In this document: piece after piece, positions 18,914-27,054 of the stretch
Layout of the letters: every line of letters begins with the position of its first letter
Numbering within the stretch: the stretch's first letter is position 1
From: Chitinophagales bacterium
GTDB taxonomy: Bacteria; Bacteroidota; Bacteroidia; Chitinophagales; CAIOSU01
Direction of reading: 5' to 3'
NCBI GenBank assembly: GCA_026003335.1
Contig: BPHB01000001.1
Location: forward strand, 952,591 to 1,016,590
Length of the DNA: 64,000 nt
Made by a program: the position numbers and the translations under genes
The notes under the pieces: generated by a model
What the model saw: only the letters and a program-made list of their open reading frames with translations
What the model was told of the DNA's origin: nothing
Database searches by the model: none

Positions 18914-19867
18914 ATGCATACGGACAATCTGCTTATCATCGGAGCCTTGGGCCAGATAGGTTCAGAACTAACATCTGCACTGAGAAAAATTTATGGTGAA
19001 CAGCACGTCATAGCTTCTGATATTGTAGAGAAGCGTACCCTTCGCAACTATGAAGGAATCTATGAACACCTGAATGTGCTGGACAAAGAGCGGTTAAAAA
19101 TTATTGTGCGCAAATACAAAATCAATCAGGTATATCTGCTTGCTGCTATCCTTTCAGCTAGAGCAGAAGACAATCCGCATTTTGCCTGGAGACTTAACAT
19201 GGAGAGCCTTTTTAACGTGCTGGAACTTGCACGTGATGGACTTATTCAAAAAATTTTCTGGCCAAGCTCCATTGCTGTTTTCGGACCCACCACACCACGC
19301 AGAAACACTCCTCAGTTTACCATCACCGAGCCCATTACGGCATATGGTATCAGCAAACTTGCTGGAGAGCGATGGTGTGCATATTATTTCCGCAAGTTCA
19401 GCGTAGATGTCCGCAGCCTGCGCTACCCCGGATTAATCAGCTACCAGACTCCTCCCGGTGGCGGCACTACGGATTATGCCGTGGATATTTTTTTTAAAGC
19501 CGTTCAATACAAAAGCTATACCTGCTATCTGAAAAAAAATACCTATTTGCCGATGATGTATATGCCAGATGCGATTCGGGCAACATTGGAACTGATGGCT
19601 GCCCCTTCAAGTCAAATTAAAATCCGCTCTGCATATAATGTGGCGGCTATAAGTTTTTGCCCCTCAGAATTGGCTGCTGAAATAAAAAAGCACATTCCGG
19701 AATTCAGAATAACCTATCAGCCCGATTTTCGCCAGGCTCTTGCCGACTCCTGGCCACAGAGCATTGATGATTCACCTGCACGTAAACACTGGGGCTGGGA
19801 ACCATATTACGACTTGAAAAAGATGACAACCGATATGCTGAAAAACCTCCGGAAAACTTTACAGTGA
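18914..19867 (+). CDS. L-threonine 3-dehydrogenase, SDR type
   Basis: 317 aa from the ATG at 18914. The Rossmann motif LIIGALGQIGSELTSAL is right at the N-terminus, and the SDR catalytic pair is in ITAYGISKLAGE (YxxxK). It belongs to the UDP-galactose-4-epimerase-like short-chain threonine dehydrogenases found in Bacteroidota. GGGTTDYAVDIFFKAV and the C-terminal DDSPARKHWGWEPYYDL are characteristic. It oxidises threonine to 2-amino-3-ketobutyrate, the substrate of the divergent Kbl. The longer TTG start at 18887 would overlap the promoter box. Confidence 0.92.
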   Translation: MHTDNLLIIGALGQIGSELTSALRKIYGEQHVIASDIVEKRTLRNYEGIYEHLNVLDKERLKIIVRKYKINQVYLLAAILSARAEDNPHFAWRLNMESLFNVLELARDGLIQKIFWPSSIAVFGPTTPRRNTPQFTITEPITAYGISKLAGERWCAYYFRKFSVDVRSLRYPGLISYQTPPGGGTTDYAVDIFFKAVQYKSYTCYLKKNTYLPMMYMPDAIRATLELMAAPSSQIKIRSAYNVAAISFCPSELAAEIKKHIPEFRITYQPDFRQALADSWPQSIDDSPARKHWGWEPYYDLKKMTTDMLKNLRKTLQ

Positions 19868-19900
19868 GGTCTCCGGATTCCTGATATCTATTAGACTCAG

Positions 19901-20572
19901 TTATTCGGCTTTTATAGATTTCAAGAAAAGTTCAGTACCGTCACCATAGTCGGCAGGCACGGTAAACAGGGAGGTATCAGGTGTCATTTTTCGTATATTT
20001 TTTACCGAATATGAAAACACCACTTCCCCTTTATCATTTCTGGCTTCCACTTCCAAGGGTAAGCCATTGTATCCTGCTGCAGATAAAGCAGCAATGATAC
20101 CTTTGGAGCGCAACACCTGCGGCAAACTTCCTTCCTCCATGCGTAACTCATCTGTGATCCAACAGTAGGTTGTTTGCTCAGAGGATTCCAGTTTTATCCG
20201 GTAGCACTGCTTGCCGGCAATAGTTTTGGTTTCAGGCAGTTTTACCGCTACAGACCCGATGAGTTGTTCTTCGGGAGTCAATGCACTCTGAGGAATAGTG
20301 TACACCGCATTTTCGTTCCCGATACGTGTGAGTAAATAGATATTAGGGTCATTTTTTTTGAACAACAGCACAGACTGATAAGGCTTTCCGTCCGCCACTC
20401 CTGAAATCTCAAAACGACTGTTGCCATTAAGGGTATACCAGGTAACTGTAGATTGATCTTTTGTCTGGCTCAGGTAAGAGCTGAACTCTATTACGCCTTC
20501 AAAAGTTTGTCCCGAAACCGCAAATACCGGCATCAACGCCATCCAGAACAAAGTGTATATTACCGTTTTCAT
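19901..20572 (-). CDS. Secreted DUF4412-like protein
   Basis: 223 aa with a clear signal peptide (MKTVIYTLFWMALMPVFAVSGQ). The mature part is beta-rich and has the DUF4412-like order: TFEGVIEFSS, a readout strand VTWYTLNGNSRFEI, IAGKQCYRIKLESSEQTTYCWITDEL, and a C-terminal PLEVEARNDKGEV segment. The function is unknown; LolA-like lipid carriers have a similar fold, which is only an analogy. It starts 12 nt after the glycine-rich surface protein gene and is probably in its operon. A second paralogue lies at 41155-41916. Confidence 0.75.
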   Translation of the reverse strand: MKTVIYTLFWMALMPVFAVSGQTFEGVIEFSSYLSQTKDQSTVTWYTLNGNSRFEISGVADGKPYQSVLLFKKNDPNIYLLTRIGNENAVYTIPQSALTPEEQLIGSVAVKLPETKTIAGKQCYRIKLESSEQTTYCWITDELRMEEGSLPQVLRSKGIIAALSAAGYNGLPLEVEARNDKGEVVFSYSVKNIRKMTPDTSLFTVPADYGDGTELFLKSIKAE

Positions 20573-20584
20573 GTGCTTGTATGC

Positions 20585-22066
20585 TTAAGGACCCACCCTT
20601 CCTTTCAGAAAGGATGTATTATAATTATTGTCAGGAATATTTGTTGTAAAACCATTTCTCCTCACTGCGTATCCCGCATTACCCGGAGGAGGAATGGGCA
20701 CCGGTATAGGCACGTTCAGATTGTTGACTACCGGAATAGTTACGGGCCCCACAAACGGAATGTTTACCGTGAGCAGCACGGACAGGGTTACCTGAAATGC
20801 GCCCACCGTTCCGGGGAATCCATAGGCACCGCCATCTCCGCCAAAAGCATTAGGATTAATGCTGATACTTACAGGCCCCTGCGTGGTAGAAATAGGCACT
20901 ATCAGGAGTCCGCCTTTACCGGGCACACCATACTGGCCGCCTGTGCCTCCGGTTCCTGGAAAGTAAAAAGTTAACCCCACAATGTTGGGTATGTTGCCAC
21001 CCGCACTGCCACCGGCACCGCCACCGCCACCGGCACCAATAAGAATACCCAGAGTTATGTTAATCACCGGTATATTGTAACTCAAACCAAAGGCCATAGC
21101 ATTACCTCCCCCGCCACCTCCATAGATGTTAAAGTTGTTTTGTATTGTAGTATTCGCTGTCAGGTAGATAGCATCTCCGCCATCAAAGCCTGCCCCTGTC
21201 CATCCGTTTGCCGGATCCGTAGCTATGCCTCCATCCCCGCCTTTGCCGAGAATGTTACCGTTATTGACGATAGCCACAAACGAGCCTGCCGGCAAAGTGC
21301 CCGTGGTAAAGGCCGGCAGGGATGCAGATACAGAAGTAACATCCACACCGGCTGTAACGGTAGCTACCACGCATACCGGGCTATTTGTTGGCGCTCCAGG
21401 GTAGGTATTATATAAGTCAACTGCAAGGTTGTAATTGGCAATACTATTGTTCACAACAAGCTGGTAGCAGGGGGTAAGGGTAACTGAAAAGATGAAGTTT
21501 TGAAAGTAAGATCCGCACAGCATCTGAATTATTACCGGATAGGTACCTGCCGGTGTAAAAGGGGTTACTTTAATGGTAACCGTAGCTGTACCGGAAGAAA
21601 ATTGAGGATTGGGCGTGATGTTAACCGTCATGCCATTGGGCAAAGTACCCAGCACAGCAAAAGCTATGTTCTGAGGCGTACCGGCATTTTGATTGATGGT
21701 AAGCTGAATATTTACCGAGTCGGTTTGCGTGCGGTCTATCGTATCGGCAATTGAACTGGCGCTTACCGTAAAATAGCAGGCATTGCAATTTTCCTGATAT
21801 ACATTAAGCCAGCATATTCCGTTCCAGTATTGTATGGTGGAATCTTCTTCGTTGAAGATGGTCAATCCGAAAGCAGGATTGGGGATGGCATTCCGTTCTG
21901 CGGTTGTCATTCTTGGCCACAGGAAACCTTTGTCCCTGGATTCCACATGCAGAATAGCTGAAGAATCCGGATAAAGGATATTGATACCTACCTGCTGGGC
22001 ATAGACGAGACCACTGCAGGTGATGTAAAAAAACAAAAGAGCAACTTTTACAGCCGGCTTGTTCAT
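20585..22066 (-). CDS. Secreted surface protein with glycine-rich C-terminal domain
   Basis: 493 aa from the ATG at 22066 (a TTG at 22078 is in frame). A signal peptide (VALLFFYITCSGLVYAQ) precedes a short tail-fibre-like module, VGINILYPDSSAILHVESRDKG..PRMTTAERNAI. Ig-like beta sequence follows. The second half contains dense glycine tracts, such as IYGGGGGGNA, GAGGGGGAGGSAGG and FGGDGGAYGFPG, alternating with hydrophobic repeats. That resembles polyglycine sandwich tips of phage adhesins, which is an analogy only. No T9SS sorting tail is obvious. Probably cell-surface or secreted. Confidence 0.8.
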   Translation of the reverse strand: MNKPAVKVALLFFYITCSGLVYAQQVGINILYPDSSAILHVESRDKGFLWPRMTTAERNAIPNPAFGLTIFNEEDSTIQYWNGICWLNVYQENCNACYFTVSASSIADTIDRTQTDSVNIQLTINQNAGTPQNIAFAVLGTLPNGMTVNITPNPQFSSGTATVTIKVTPFTPAGTYPVIIQMLCGSYFQNFIFSVTLTPCYQLVVNNSIANYNLAVDLYNTYPGAPTNSPVCVVATVTAGVDVTSVSASLPAFTTGTLPAGSFVAIVNNGNILGKGGDGGIATDPANGWTGAGFDGGDAIYLTANTTIQNNFNIYGGGGGGNAMAFGLSYNIPVINITLGILIGAGGGGGAGGSAGGNIPNIVGLTFYFPGTGGTGGQYGVPGKGGLLIVPISTTQGPVSISINPNAFGGDGGAYGFPGTVGAFQVTLSVLLTVNIPFVGPVTIPVVNNLNVPIPVPIPPPGNAGYAVRRNGFTTNIPDNNYNTSFLKGRVGP

Positions 22067-22149
22067 TTTTACTCGCAAGTTATTCAGATGTAACTATGGT
22101 CTGCCTGAGCCTATAATCCTGAGCTAAGCACATTCAGCATGAAACCGAG

Positions 22150-22157
22150 CAAAGATA
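22150..22157 (-). promoter_or_regulatory. TAnnTTTG -7 box for the glycine-rich protein operon
   Basis: TATCTTTG on the minus strand lies about 84 nt upstream of the ATG at 22066, leaving a leader of roughly 75 nt. Confidence 0.45.
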
Positions 22158-22235
22158 CAGATTTCTAACTCAAGAAAATGTCCAAATTTAGTGTGTGAAG
22201 CATCCTAAGAAGATAATGTGTTCTACATACGCGGC

Positions 22236-22709
22236 TCAAAGATTTCCGGAGCTGAAAGGCAAAGGGAGCAGGTCTGCTGCAGAGTTCAGAACGTAAACCG
22301 TTTGGTCGGATCCGTCAAGAACTATACGTATTGGATGGTTCTGACGCAATTCGGCTTCCAGCAGTGCCTGCCTGCACATCCCGCAGGGAGAGATAACCTT
22401 TTGGGGATGCTTTTCAGCCGAGGTAATAGCAATTGAGATAATCGTTCCATTAGGTGCAAGGACCGAGCGTGCAGCCAGTGCAATTCTTTCAGCACATATG
22501 CCGAGAGGGAAGGCAGCATTTTCCTGATTGCTGCCCCGCACTATTTGTCCATCGGACATACGAATGGCGGCCCCGACCTGAAAACGTGAATAAGGAGCGT
22601 AAGCAAGGCTCAGTGCCTGCCTGGCCTGCAGGAGTGTCTGTCGGTCTTCTTCCGGCAACTCCTTTTCGGCATATATCCTGACTACTGTTTGAATTTCAAG
22701 ATGGTTCAT
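22236..22709 (-). CDS. cdd: Cytidine deaminase
   Basis: 157 aa, a tetrameric-type cytidine deaminase. Zinc ligands and catalytic glutamate are in GICAERIAL (CAE) and ISPCGMCRQAL (PCxxC). The N-terminal AYAPYSRFQVGAAI and QENAAFPLGICAERI are family hallmarks. It converts cytidine and deoxycytidine to uridine forms in pyrimidine salvage. It stands alone, divergent from the saccharopine-dehydrogenase-family gene. Confidence 0.95.
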   Translation of the reverse strand: MNHLEIQTVVRIYAEKELPEEDRQTLLQARQALSLAYAPYSRFQVGAAIRMSDGQIVRGSNQENAAFPLGICAERIALAARSVLAPNGTIISIAITSAEKHPQKVISPCGMCRQALLEAELRQNHPIRIVLDGSDQTVYVLNSAADLLPLPFSSGNL

Positions 22710-22712
22710 GAT

Positions 22713-22720
22713 TAGCTTTG
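22713..22720 (+). promoter_or_regulatory. TAnnTTTG -7 box for the saccharopine-dehydrogenase-family gene
   Basis: TAGCTTTG matches the consensus and lies 37 nt upstream of the ATG at 22757. Confidence 0.4.
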
Positions 22721-22756
22721 TTTGTCGAGTTCAGAGACTAAAGCTAAAGCAATCAG

Positions 22757-24091
22757 ATGAAACAAATTCTATTACTGGGTGCTGGAAAATCCAGCAGCGT
22801 ACTCATAGAGCAGCTTATTACGGAAGCCGAAAAAGAAGACCTGAAGCTGGTAGTAGGGGATCAGCATCCTGCAAACATCAAACAGTGGGTCAGTGCTTCC
22901 GAACGTCTGGAAATTATACAAGCCGATGCTTCAGATGGATCCATTTTGAAACCGCTTATACACAACGCTGACCTGGTAATCTCCATGCTGCCGGCTCACA
23001 TGCATCCGGCTGTGGCGCGCCTGTGTCTGGAGGAAAAACGTCATCTACTCACTGCCTCCTATGTCTCAGAAGAAATGCAACAGCTACATCACCCAGCTGT
23101 TGAGCACGATTTGATTTTTCTCAACGAAATGGGTGTAGACCCGGGAATAGACCACATGTCAGCAATGGAGGTCATTCATCGCATTCGCGCTGCGGGCGGA
23201 ACGATGACGGCCTTTGAAAGCTTTACCGGAGGATTGCTGGCTCCTGAGAGCGAGAAAGATAACCCCTGGAAATATAAGTTTACCTGGAATCCGCGTAATG
23301 TAGTACTGGCAGGACAAGGAACCGTTAAATTTCGCCAGGAAGGCAAATACAAGTATATTCCCTATCACCGTTTGTTCAGACGCACCGAGGTTATTCAAAT
23401 ACCCGGCTATGGATACTTTGAGGGTTACGCAAACCGGGATTCCCTGAAATATCTGAGTGCATACAATCTGGAGGAAGTGAAAACCATCTATCGCGGCACC
23501 TTGCGCAGACCTGGCTTTTGCCGCACATGGAATGCGTTTGTTCAGCTTGGCGCCACCGATGATTCCTTTATTATGGAAGATACCGAGGAAATGACCTATC
23601 GGGAGTTTATCAACTCCTTTTTGTACTACGATCCTATAGCACCTGTAGAGTTAAAGCTGGCTCACTATATGAACTGGGATATTGATTCAGAAGAAATGCA
23701 CAGGCTCAGATGGCTGGGTATATTTGAAAACAAAAAAGTGGGTCTGAAAAATGCTACTCCCGCACGCATTCTGCAAAAAATACTGGAAGATAAATGGACG
23801 CTGGAAAAAGAAGACAAAGACATGCTGGTGATGTGGCATAAGTTTAACTATCGCATCGGAGAAGAAGACAAAGAGCTGCATGCTTACCTTGTTGTGAAAG
23901 GGCAAGATCATATCAGAACCTCTATGGCTCAAACGGTAGGATTACCGGTAGCCCTGGCTGCCCGTTTAATTCTGAGTAATAAAATAAAAGCCCGGGGTGT
24001 GTTGATACCAACTCTCAGAGAAATCTACGAGCCCGTGTTGTCAGACCTGCGAAAACTGGGCATTTCCTTTCAAGAGATGCAGATAAAATGA
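22757..24091 (+). CDS. Saccharopine dehydrogenase family protein
   Basis: 444 aa. An N-terminal Rossmann fold (ILLLGAGKSSSVLIEQLI) is followed by MLPAHMHPAVARLCLEEKRHLLTASY and LNEMGVDPGIDHMSAM, the conserved core of the glutamate-forming saccharopine dehydrogenases (LYS9-like). GGLLAPESEKDNPWKYKFTW is the expected substrate-binding stretch. It could act in lysine catabolism, but carboxynorspermidine-type relatives cannot be fully excluded. Its stop overlaps the next start by 4 nt (ATGA), so it is coupled to the YdcF-like gene. Confidence 0.9.
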   Translation: MKQILLLGAGKSSSVLIEQLITEAEKEDLKLVVGDQHPANIKQWVSASERLEIIQADASDGSILKPLIHNADLVISMLPAHMHPAVARLCLEEKRHLLTASYVSEEMQQLHHPAVEHDLIFLNEMGVDPGIDHMSAMEVIHRIRAAGGTMTAFESFTGGLLAPESEKDNPWKYKFTWNPRNVVLAGQGTVKFRQEGKYKYIPYHRLFRRTEVIQIPGYGYFEGYANRDSLKYLSAYNLEEVKTIYRGTLRRPGFCRTWNAFVQLGATDDSFIMEDTEEMTYREFINSFLYYDPIAPVELKLAHYMNWDIDSEEMHRLRWLGIFENKKVGLKNATPARILQKILEDKWTLEKEDKDMLVMWHKFNYRIGEEDKELHAYLVVKGQDHIRTSMAQTVGLPVALAARLILSNKIKARGVLIPTLREIYEPVLSDLRKLGISFQEMQIK

Positions 24092-24750
24092 GTAAAACAA
24101 AGAAACTGCTCCACATCTTGTTATGGTTTCACCTTTTGCTGATTGCCATATCCATGGGGCTGGGTTTCTACATTTTTAAAATGCTGCCGGAAAAAATGTA
24201 CCTTCAAAACATGCCCTATTCGCCATACGATGCTGCCATAGTGCCGGGCGTTCCTTATGATGGCAAGCAGCTGAGTGCGTTGATGCGTGCACGTATTTTA
24301 TGGGCATGCCTGCTTTATCAAAACGGACAGGTAAAAAATCTGATTTTTTCCGGCAGTGCGGTGTATACGCCTTATGTAGAAGCTGAAGTGATGGCGGCAT
24401 ATGCCCGGGCACTGGGCGTGAAGGAAGAACATATTTTTACGGAAACACGCGCTGAACACAGCACGGAGAATGTGTATTATTCCTACCAACTTGCCAGGCA
24501 GCAGGGATTTGAGAAGACAGTGCTAACCACTGACCCCGTTCAGACGTTCTTTTTGCTTTTTTTCATCAGGCAACGTAATCTGCCCGTAAAGGCATTACCG
24601 ATAGACTATAAAAAACTGAAAAAATTCAGTCCTCAAATCCCGCAGCCGGACGTCTCATCTGCCATACGTGAAAATTTTGTTGCCCTGCCGGAGCGGGAAA
24701 ACTGGCTGCAACGTTTTTGCGGGACCCTCGGTCTCAGAATGGATAACTGA
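24088..24750 (+). CDS. YdcF/SanA-like DUF218 protein
   Basis: 220 aa. One N-terminal membrane helix (about residues 8-30) precedes the DUF218 core: DAAIVPGVPYDG, LIFSGSAVYTPYVEAEVM, FTETRAEHSTENVYYSYQLA and VLTTDPVQTFFLLFF. Members sit in the inner membrane with the domain outside and have been tied to envelope barrier function; the reaction is unknown. It overlaps the upstream gene by 4 nt and converges on ftsE. Confidence 0.88.
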   Translation: MSKTKKLLHILLWFHLLLIAISMGLGFYIFKMLPEKMYLQNMPYSPYDAAIVPGVPYDGKQLSALMRARILWACLLYQNGQVKNLIFSGSAVYTPYVEAEVMAAYARALGVKEEHIFTETRAEHSTENVYYSYQLARQQGFEKTVLTTDPVQTFFLLFFIRQRNLPVKALPIDYKKLKKFSPQIPQPDVSSAIRENFVALPERENWLQRFCGTLGLRMDN

Positions 24751-24754
24751 CACC

Positions 24755-25453
24755 CTACCCAACCACCTTCATACCATCCTCTTCAATGAGCTTGCCATCG
24801 GCACAGCGGATAATGCGGGCAGGAAATTTTTCAATAATGTAATAGTTGTGTGTTGCCATCAGGACGGCTGTGTGCAATTCCCTGTTGAGCCGCAGCAGCA
24901 GTTGCATGATATCATCGGAAGTATCCGGATCAAGATTGCCGGTAGGCTCATCGGCCAAAATGAGCGGAGGATGGTTCAGTAAGGCTCTGGCGATGGCTAC
25001 CCGCTGCTGCTCGCCTCCCGATAGCTCATGGGGAAAGCGAAAGCCCTTTGTTCGCAAACCAACCTGCGTTAATACCTCATTTATTCGTTCCTGAATCTGT
25101 GCCTTGTCTTTCCATCCGGTTGCCCGCAGGGCAAAGATAAGATTATCTGACACCGTGCGATCCATCAGCAGCTGAAAGTCCTGAAAAACAATACCCAGCT
25201 TCCGTCTCAAATAAGGCACCTGACCAGGCTTTAGCTTCTTCAGGTCAAATCCTACAACCTGCCCTTCCCCCTGCTGAAGCGGTAAATCTCCATAAAGGGC
25301 TTTCATCAGACTGCTTTTGCCACTTCCGGTTTTTCCAATGAGATAAACAAACTCACCCTTATGCACATGCAGGTCAACCCCATTGAGCACAAGTGTTTTC
25401 CCCTGAAAAATGCAAGCGCCCCTCAAGTCAATTAAATTGTCACCGGATTCCAT
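24755..25453 (-). CDS. ftsE: Cell-division ABC transporter ATPase FtsE
   Basis: 232 aa. Complete ABC ATPase: Walker A IGKTGSGKSSLMKAL, Q-loop VFQDFQLL, signature LSGGEQQRVAIARAL, Walker B LILADEPTGNLD and H-loop MATHNY. The ATHNYYII end and the YLRRKLGIVFQDFQLL stretch are typical of FtsE. With FtsX it would regulate peptidoglycan hydrolases at the septum. No ftsX gene is adjacent, which is common in Bacteroidota. Confidence 0.9.
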   Translation of the reverse strand: MESGDNLIDLRGACIFQGKTLVLNGVDLHVHKGEFVYLIGKTGSGKSSLMKALYGDLPLQQGEGQVVGFDLKKLKPGQVPYLRRKLGIVFQDFQLLMDRTVSDNLIFALRATGWKDKAQIQERINEVLTQVGLRTKGFRFPHELSGGEQQRVAIARALLNHPPLILADEPTGNLDPDTSDDIMQLLLRLNRELHTAVLMATHNYYIIEKFPARIIRCADGKLIEEDGMKVVG

Positions 25454-25470
25454 ACCTCAGGCTTAAAGGC

Positions 25471-25478
25471 CAAAGTTA
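25471..25478 (-). promoter_or_regulatory. TAnnTTTG -7 box for ftsE
   Basis: TAACTTTG on the minus strand lies 17 nt upstream of the ATG at 25453. Confidence 0.45.
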
Positions 25479-25533
25479 GTGACACGAACTCATGCCGCGG
25501 GAGAAGTTATACACAACAGGAATCAACACGACA

Positions 25534-26052
25534 TTAACTCCTGAGCAGAAAGATAATTACACCAATAAGAATGACCACAAATCCTCCAATGAGAAAAGTG
25601 GCAATTTTGACACCTTCGCGGTATTCTTTCGCCCGGTCTTCCTTAATAATTTCATGGATGATGTTTCTGACTACGAGCAGTGCACGGGCAAAAGCGGTCT
25701 CATTCTTGATGATATAATCTTTTACTCCGTAATCATAACACGTAACGGCTACCTCCAGCTTATCCTGGTGAGACATCATGACAACAGGAATTTCAGGGCG
25801 GGTATGCTTCAGTTTTTTGAGTATTTCCACACCATTAGGTGCGTCATCGCTTATCCCGTCAAAATAGTAATCAAGAATAATGATATCTGGATTTTCGTTG
25901 AGCCGGTTGAGACACTCCTGCCCATCGGTGATGGTTTCAATTGCCACTTCATAGGGCAGGTGCTTGGATAAATGTTCTTTCAGCAGTAACAGATGTTTTT
26001 GGTCATCATCCACAAGAAAAACTTTGAAACTACGACCCTTATATTTTCCCAT
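25534..26052 (-). CDS. Response-regulator receiver domain with C-terminal membrane anchor
   Basis: 172 aa. A full REC domain occupies the first 130 residues. The acidic pocket is VDDD (15-17), the phosphoacceptor is D61 in IIILDYYFD, the conserved serine is in VVMMSHQD, and the lysine is in VKDYIIKN. In place of an output domain there is a charged linker and one strongly hydrophobic helix (about 149-169, IATFLIGGFVVILIGVIIFLL) that ends the protein. It therefore looks like a tail-anchored receiver. No histidine kinase gene is adjacent, so its partner is unknown. Confidence 0.88.
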   Translation of the reverse strand: MGKYKGRSFKVFLVDDDQKHLLLLKEHLSKHLPYEVAIETITDGQECLNRLNENPDIIILDYYFDGISDDAPNGVEILKKLKHTRPEIPVVMMSHQDKLEVAVTCYDYGVKDYIIKNETAFARALLVVRNIIHEIIKEDRAKEYREGVKIATFLIGGFVVILIGVIIFLLRS

Positions 26053-26140
26053 AACAATTGTATTTTATAGAAAAATACCAAACCCTTTTGTAAAATCAAA
26101 GAAACCGGATTTTTCTTTTGCAGAGTGTTGGGGTTTTCAC

Positions 26141-26989
26141 CTATTGAATAACTACCACATACGTATTGCCGCCATAAGTCAGGGTAGCAGTCATATCGCA
26201 GGTGCCATCGCCATAATCAATATCTGCCACATGAGTGCCATCAACCTGCATAGCCACCTTGCCCTGTACAAGCCAATAACAGCAGATTTTCTTCACCAGC
26301 GGCTGGGTTATGTCCAGACGAAAGGTGTGTCCGTCACTGGTTACTCCTGTTCCGTATCCGGTGATTTCGTAGATATCATCACACACACTCAGCCACCCCA
26401 GAGGCACCCATTTGGTATCTTCGCCCGCTACCCATACGTTGGTTCGGGTTGATTGCCAGCTAATAATTCCCCCGTTGGGTTTTGTTATGGTTCCGTTTAC
26501 ATCCACGGAAAACTCCAGATGCCCATTGCCATTACGCCCTTTATTAACGATGATATGGGTGCCGTCCAGACGATAGTTATTTACATAATAGTTATCTGTA
26601 GAAACGATCACCGAGTCACCGGCTTGTGAATAGGGCCCTTTAAACACACATTGAATGACGCCCTTTCTCACCGTGCCGTACATGTCGGTGCACCCGGAGC
26701 CAAAATCAATAGATAGGGTCATGGGGAAACCGCCAGCGGTAGTATTCAGTGTAACCACTGCACAGGTATCCAGCGAAGAAAGGTAAGTATAGGAGGTTTT
26801 GCCCACCTGGTCATTATACTGACCGTTTTTTGATTCGTGATCAACCACCTTAAAAACGTCTTCACTGACAGACTCAGCGATAGCAGATTCTTCTGCCAGC
26901 AGACGGTAATCCGCCTTGTCTTTTTTGCAGGAAGTCCACAGGAAATACATAAAGGCAATCAGTCCACAGATGCGAATTGTTTTATACAT
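26141..26989 (-). CDS. Bacteroidota lipoprotein of unknown function
   Basis: 282 aa. The lipoprotein signal is ICGLIAFMYFLWTSC, followed by the KKDKAD charged tether common for exported Bacteroidota lipoproteins. The mature part is beta-rich with GGFPMTLSIDFGSGCTDMYGTVRKG and a C-terminal DYGDGTCDMTATLTYGG, giving paired cysteines. I recognise the general family look but no assigned function. Confidence 0.8.
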   Translation of the reverse strand: MYKTIRICGLIAFMYFLWTSCKKDKADYRLLAEESAIAESVSEDVFKVVDHESKNGQYNDQVGKTSYTYLSSLDTCAVVTLNTTAGGFPMTLSIDFGSGCTDMYGTVRKGVIQCVFKGPYSQAGDSVIVSTDNYYVNNYRLDGTHIIVNKGRNGNGHLEFSVDVNGTITKPNGGIISWQSTRTNVWVAGEDTKWVPLGWLSVCDDIYEITGYGTGVTSDGHTFRLDITQPLVKKICCYWLVQGKVAMQVDGTHVADIDYGDGTCDMTATLTYGGNTYVVVIQ

Positions 26990-27006
26990 GATTTATCTTT
27001 TTACAT

Positions 27007-27014
27007 CAAATTTA
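27007..27014 (-). promoter_or_regulatory. TAnnTTTG -7 box for the lipoprotein gene
   Basis: TAAATTTG on the minus strand lies 17 nt upstream of the ATG at 26989. Confidence 0.4.
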
Positions 27015-27040
27015 ATAAAAACACCACAGGAGGCTTGTTA

Positions 27041-27048
27041 TATCTTTG
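27041..27048 (+). promoter_or_regulatory. TAnnTTTG -7 box in front of aroB
   Basis: TATCTTTG is a perfect match. Transcription from it would begin close to 27055, where the most plausible aroB start (TTG) lies, so the message would be leaderless or nearly so. Confidence 0.4.
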
Positions 27049-27054
27049 TGCGGC

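Noticed and set aside
20453-20974. Plus-strand frame antisense to the glycine-rich gene
   Set aside because: Basic, low-complexity shadow of glycine codons on the minus strand.
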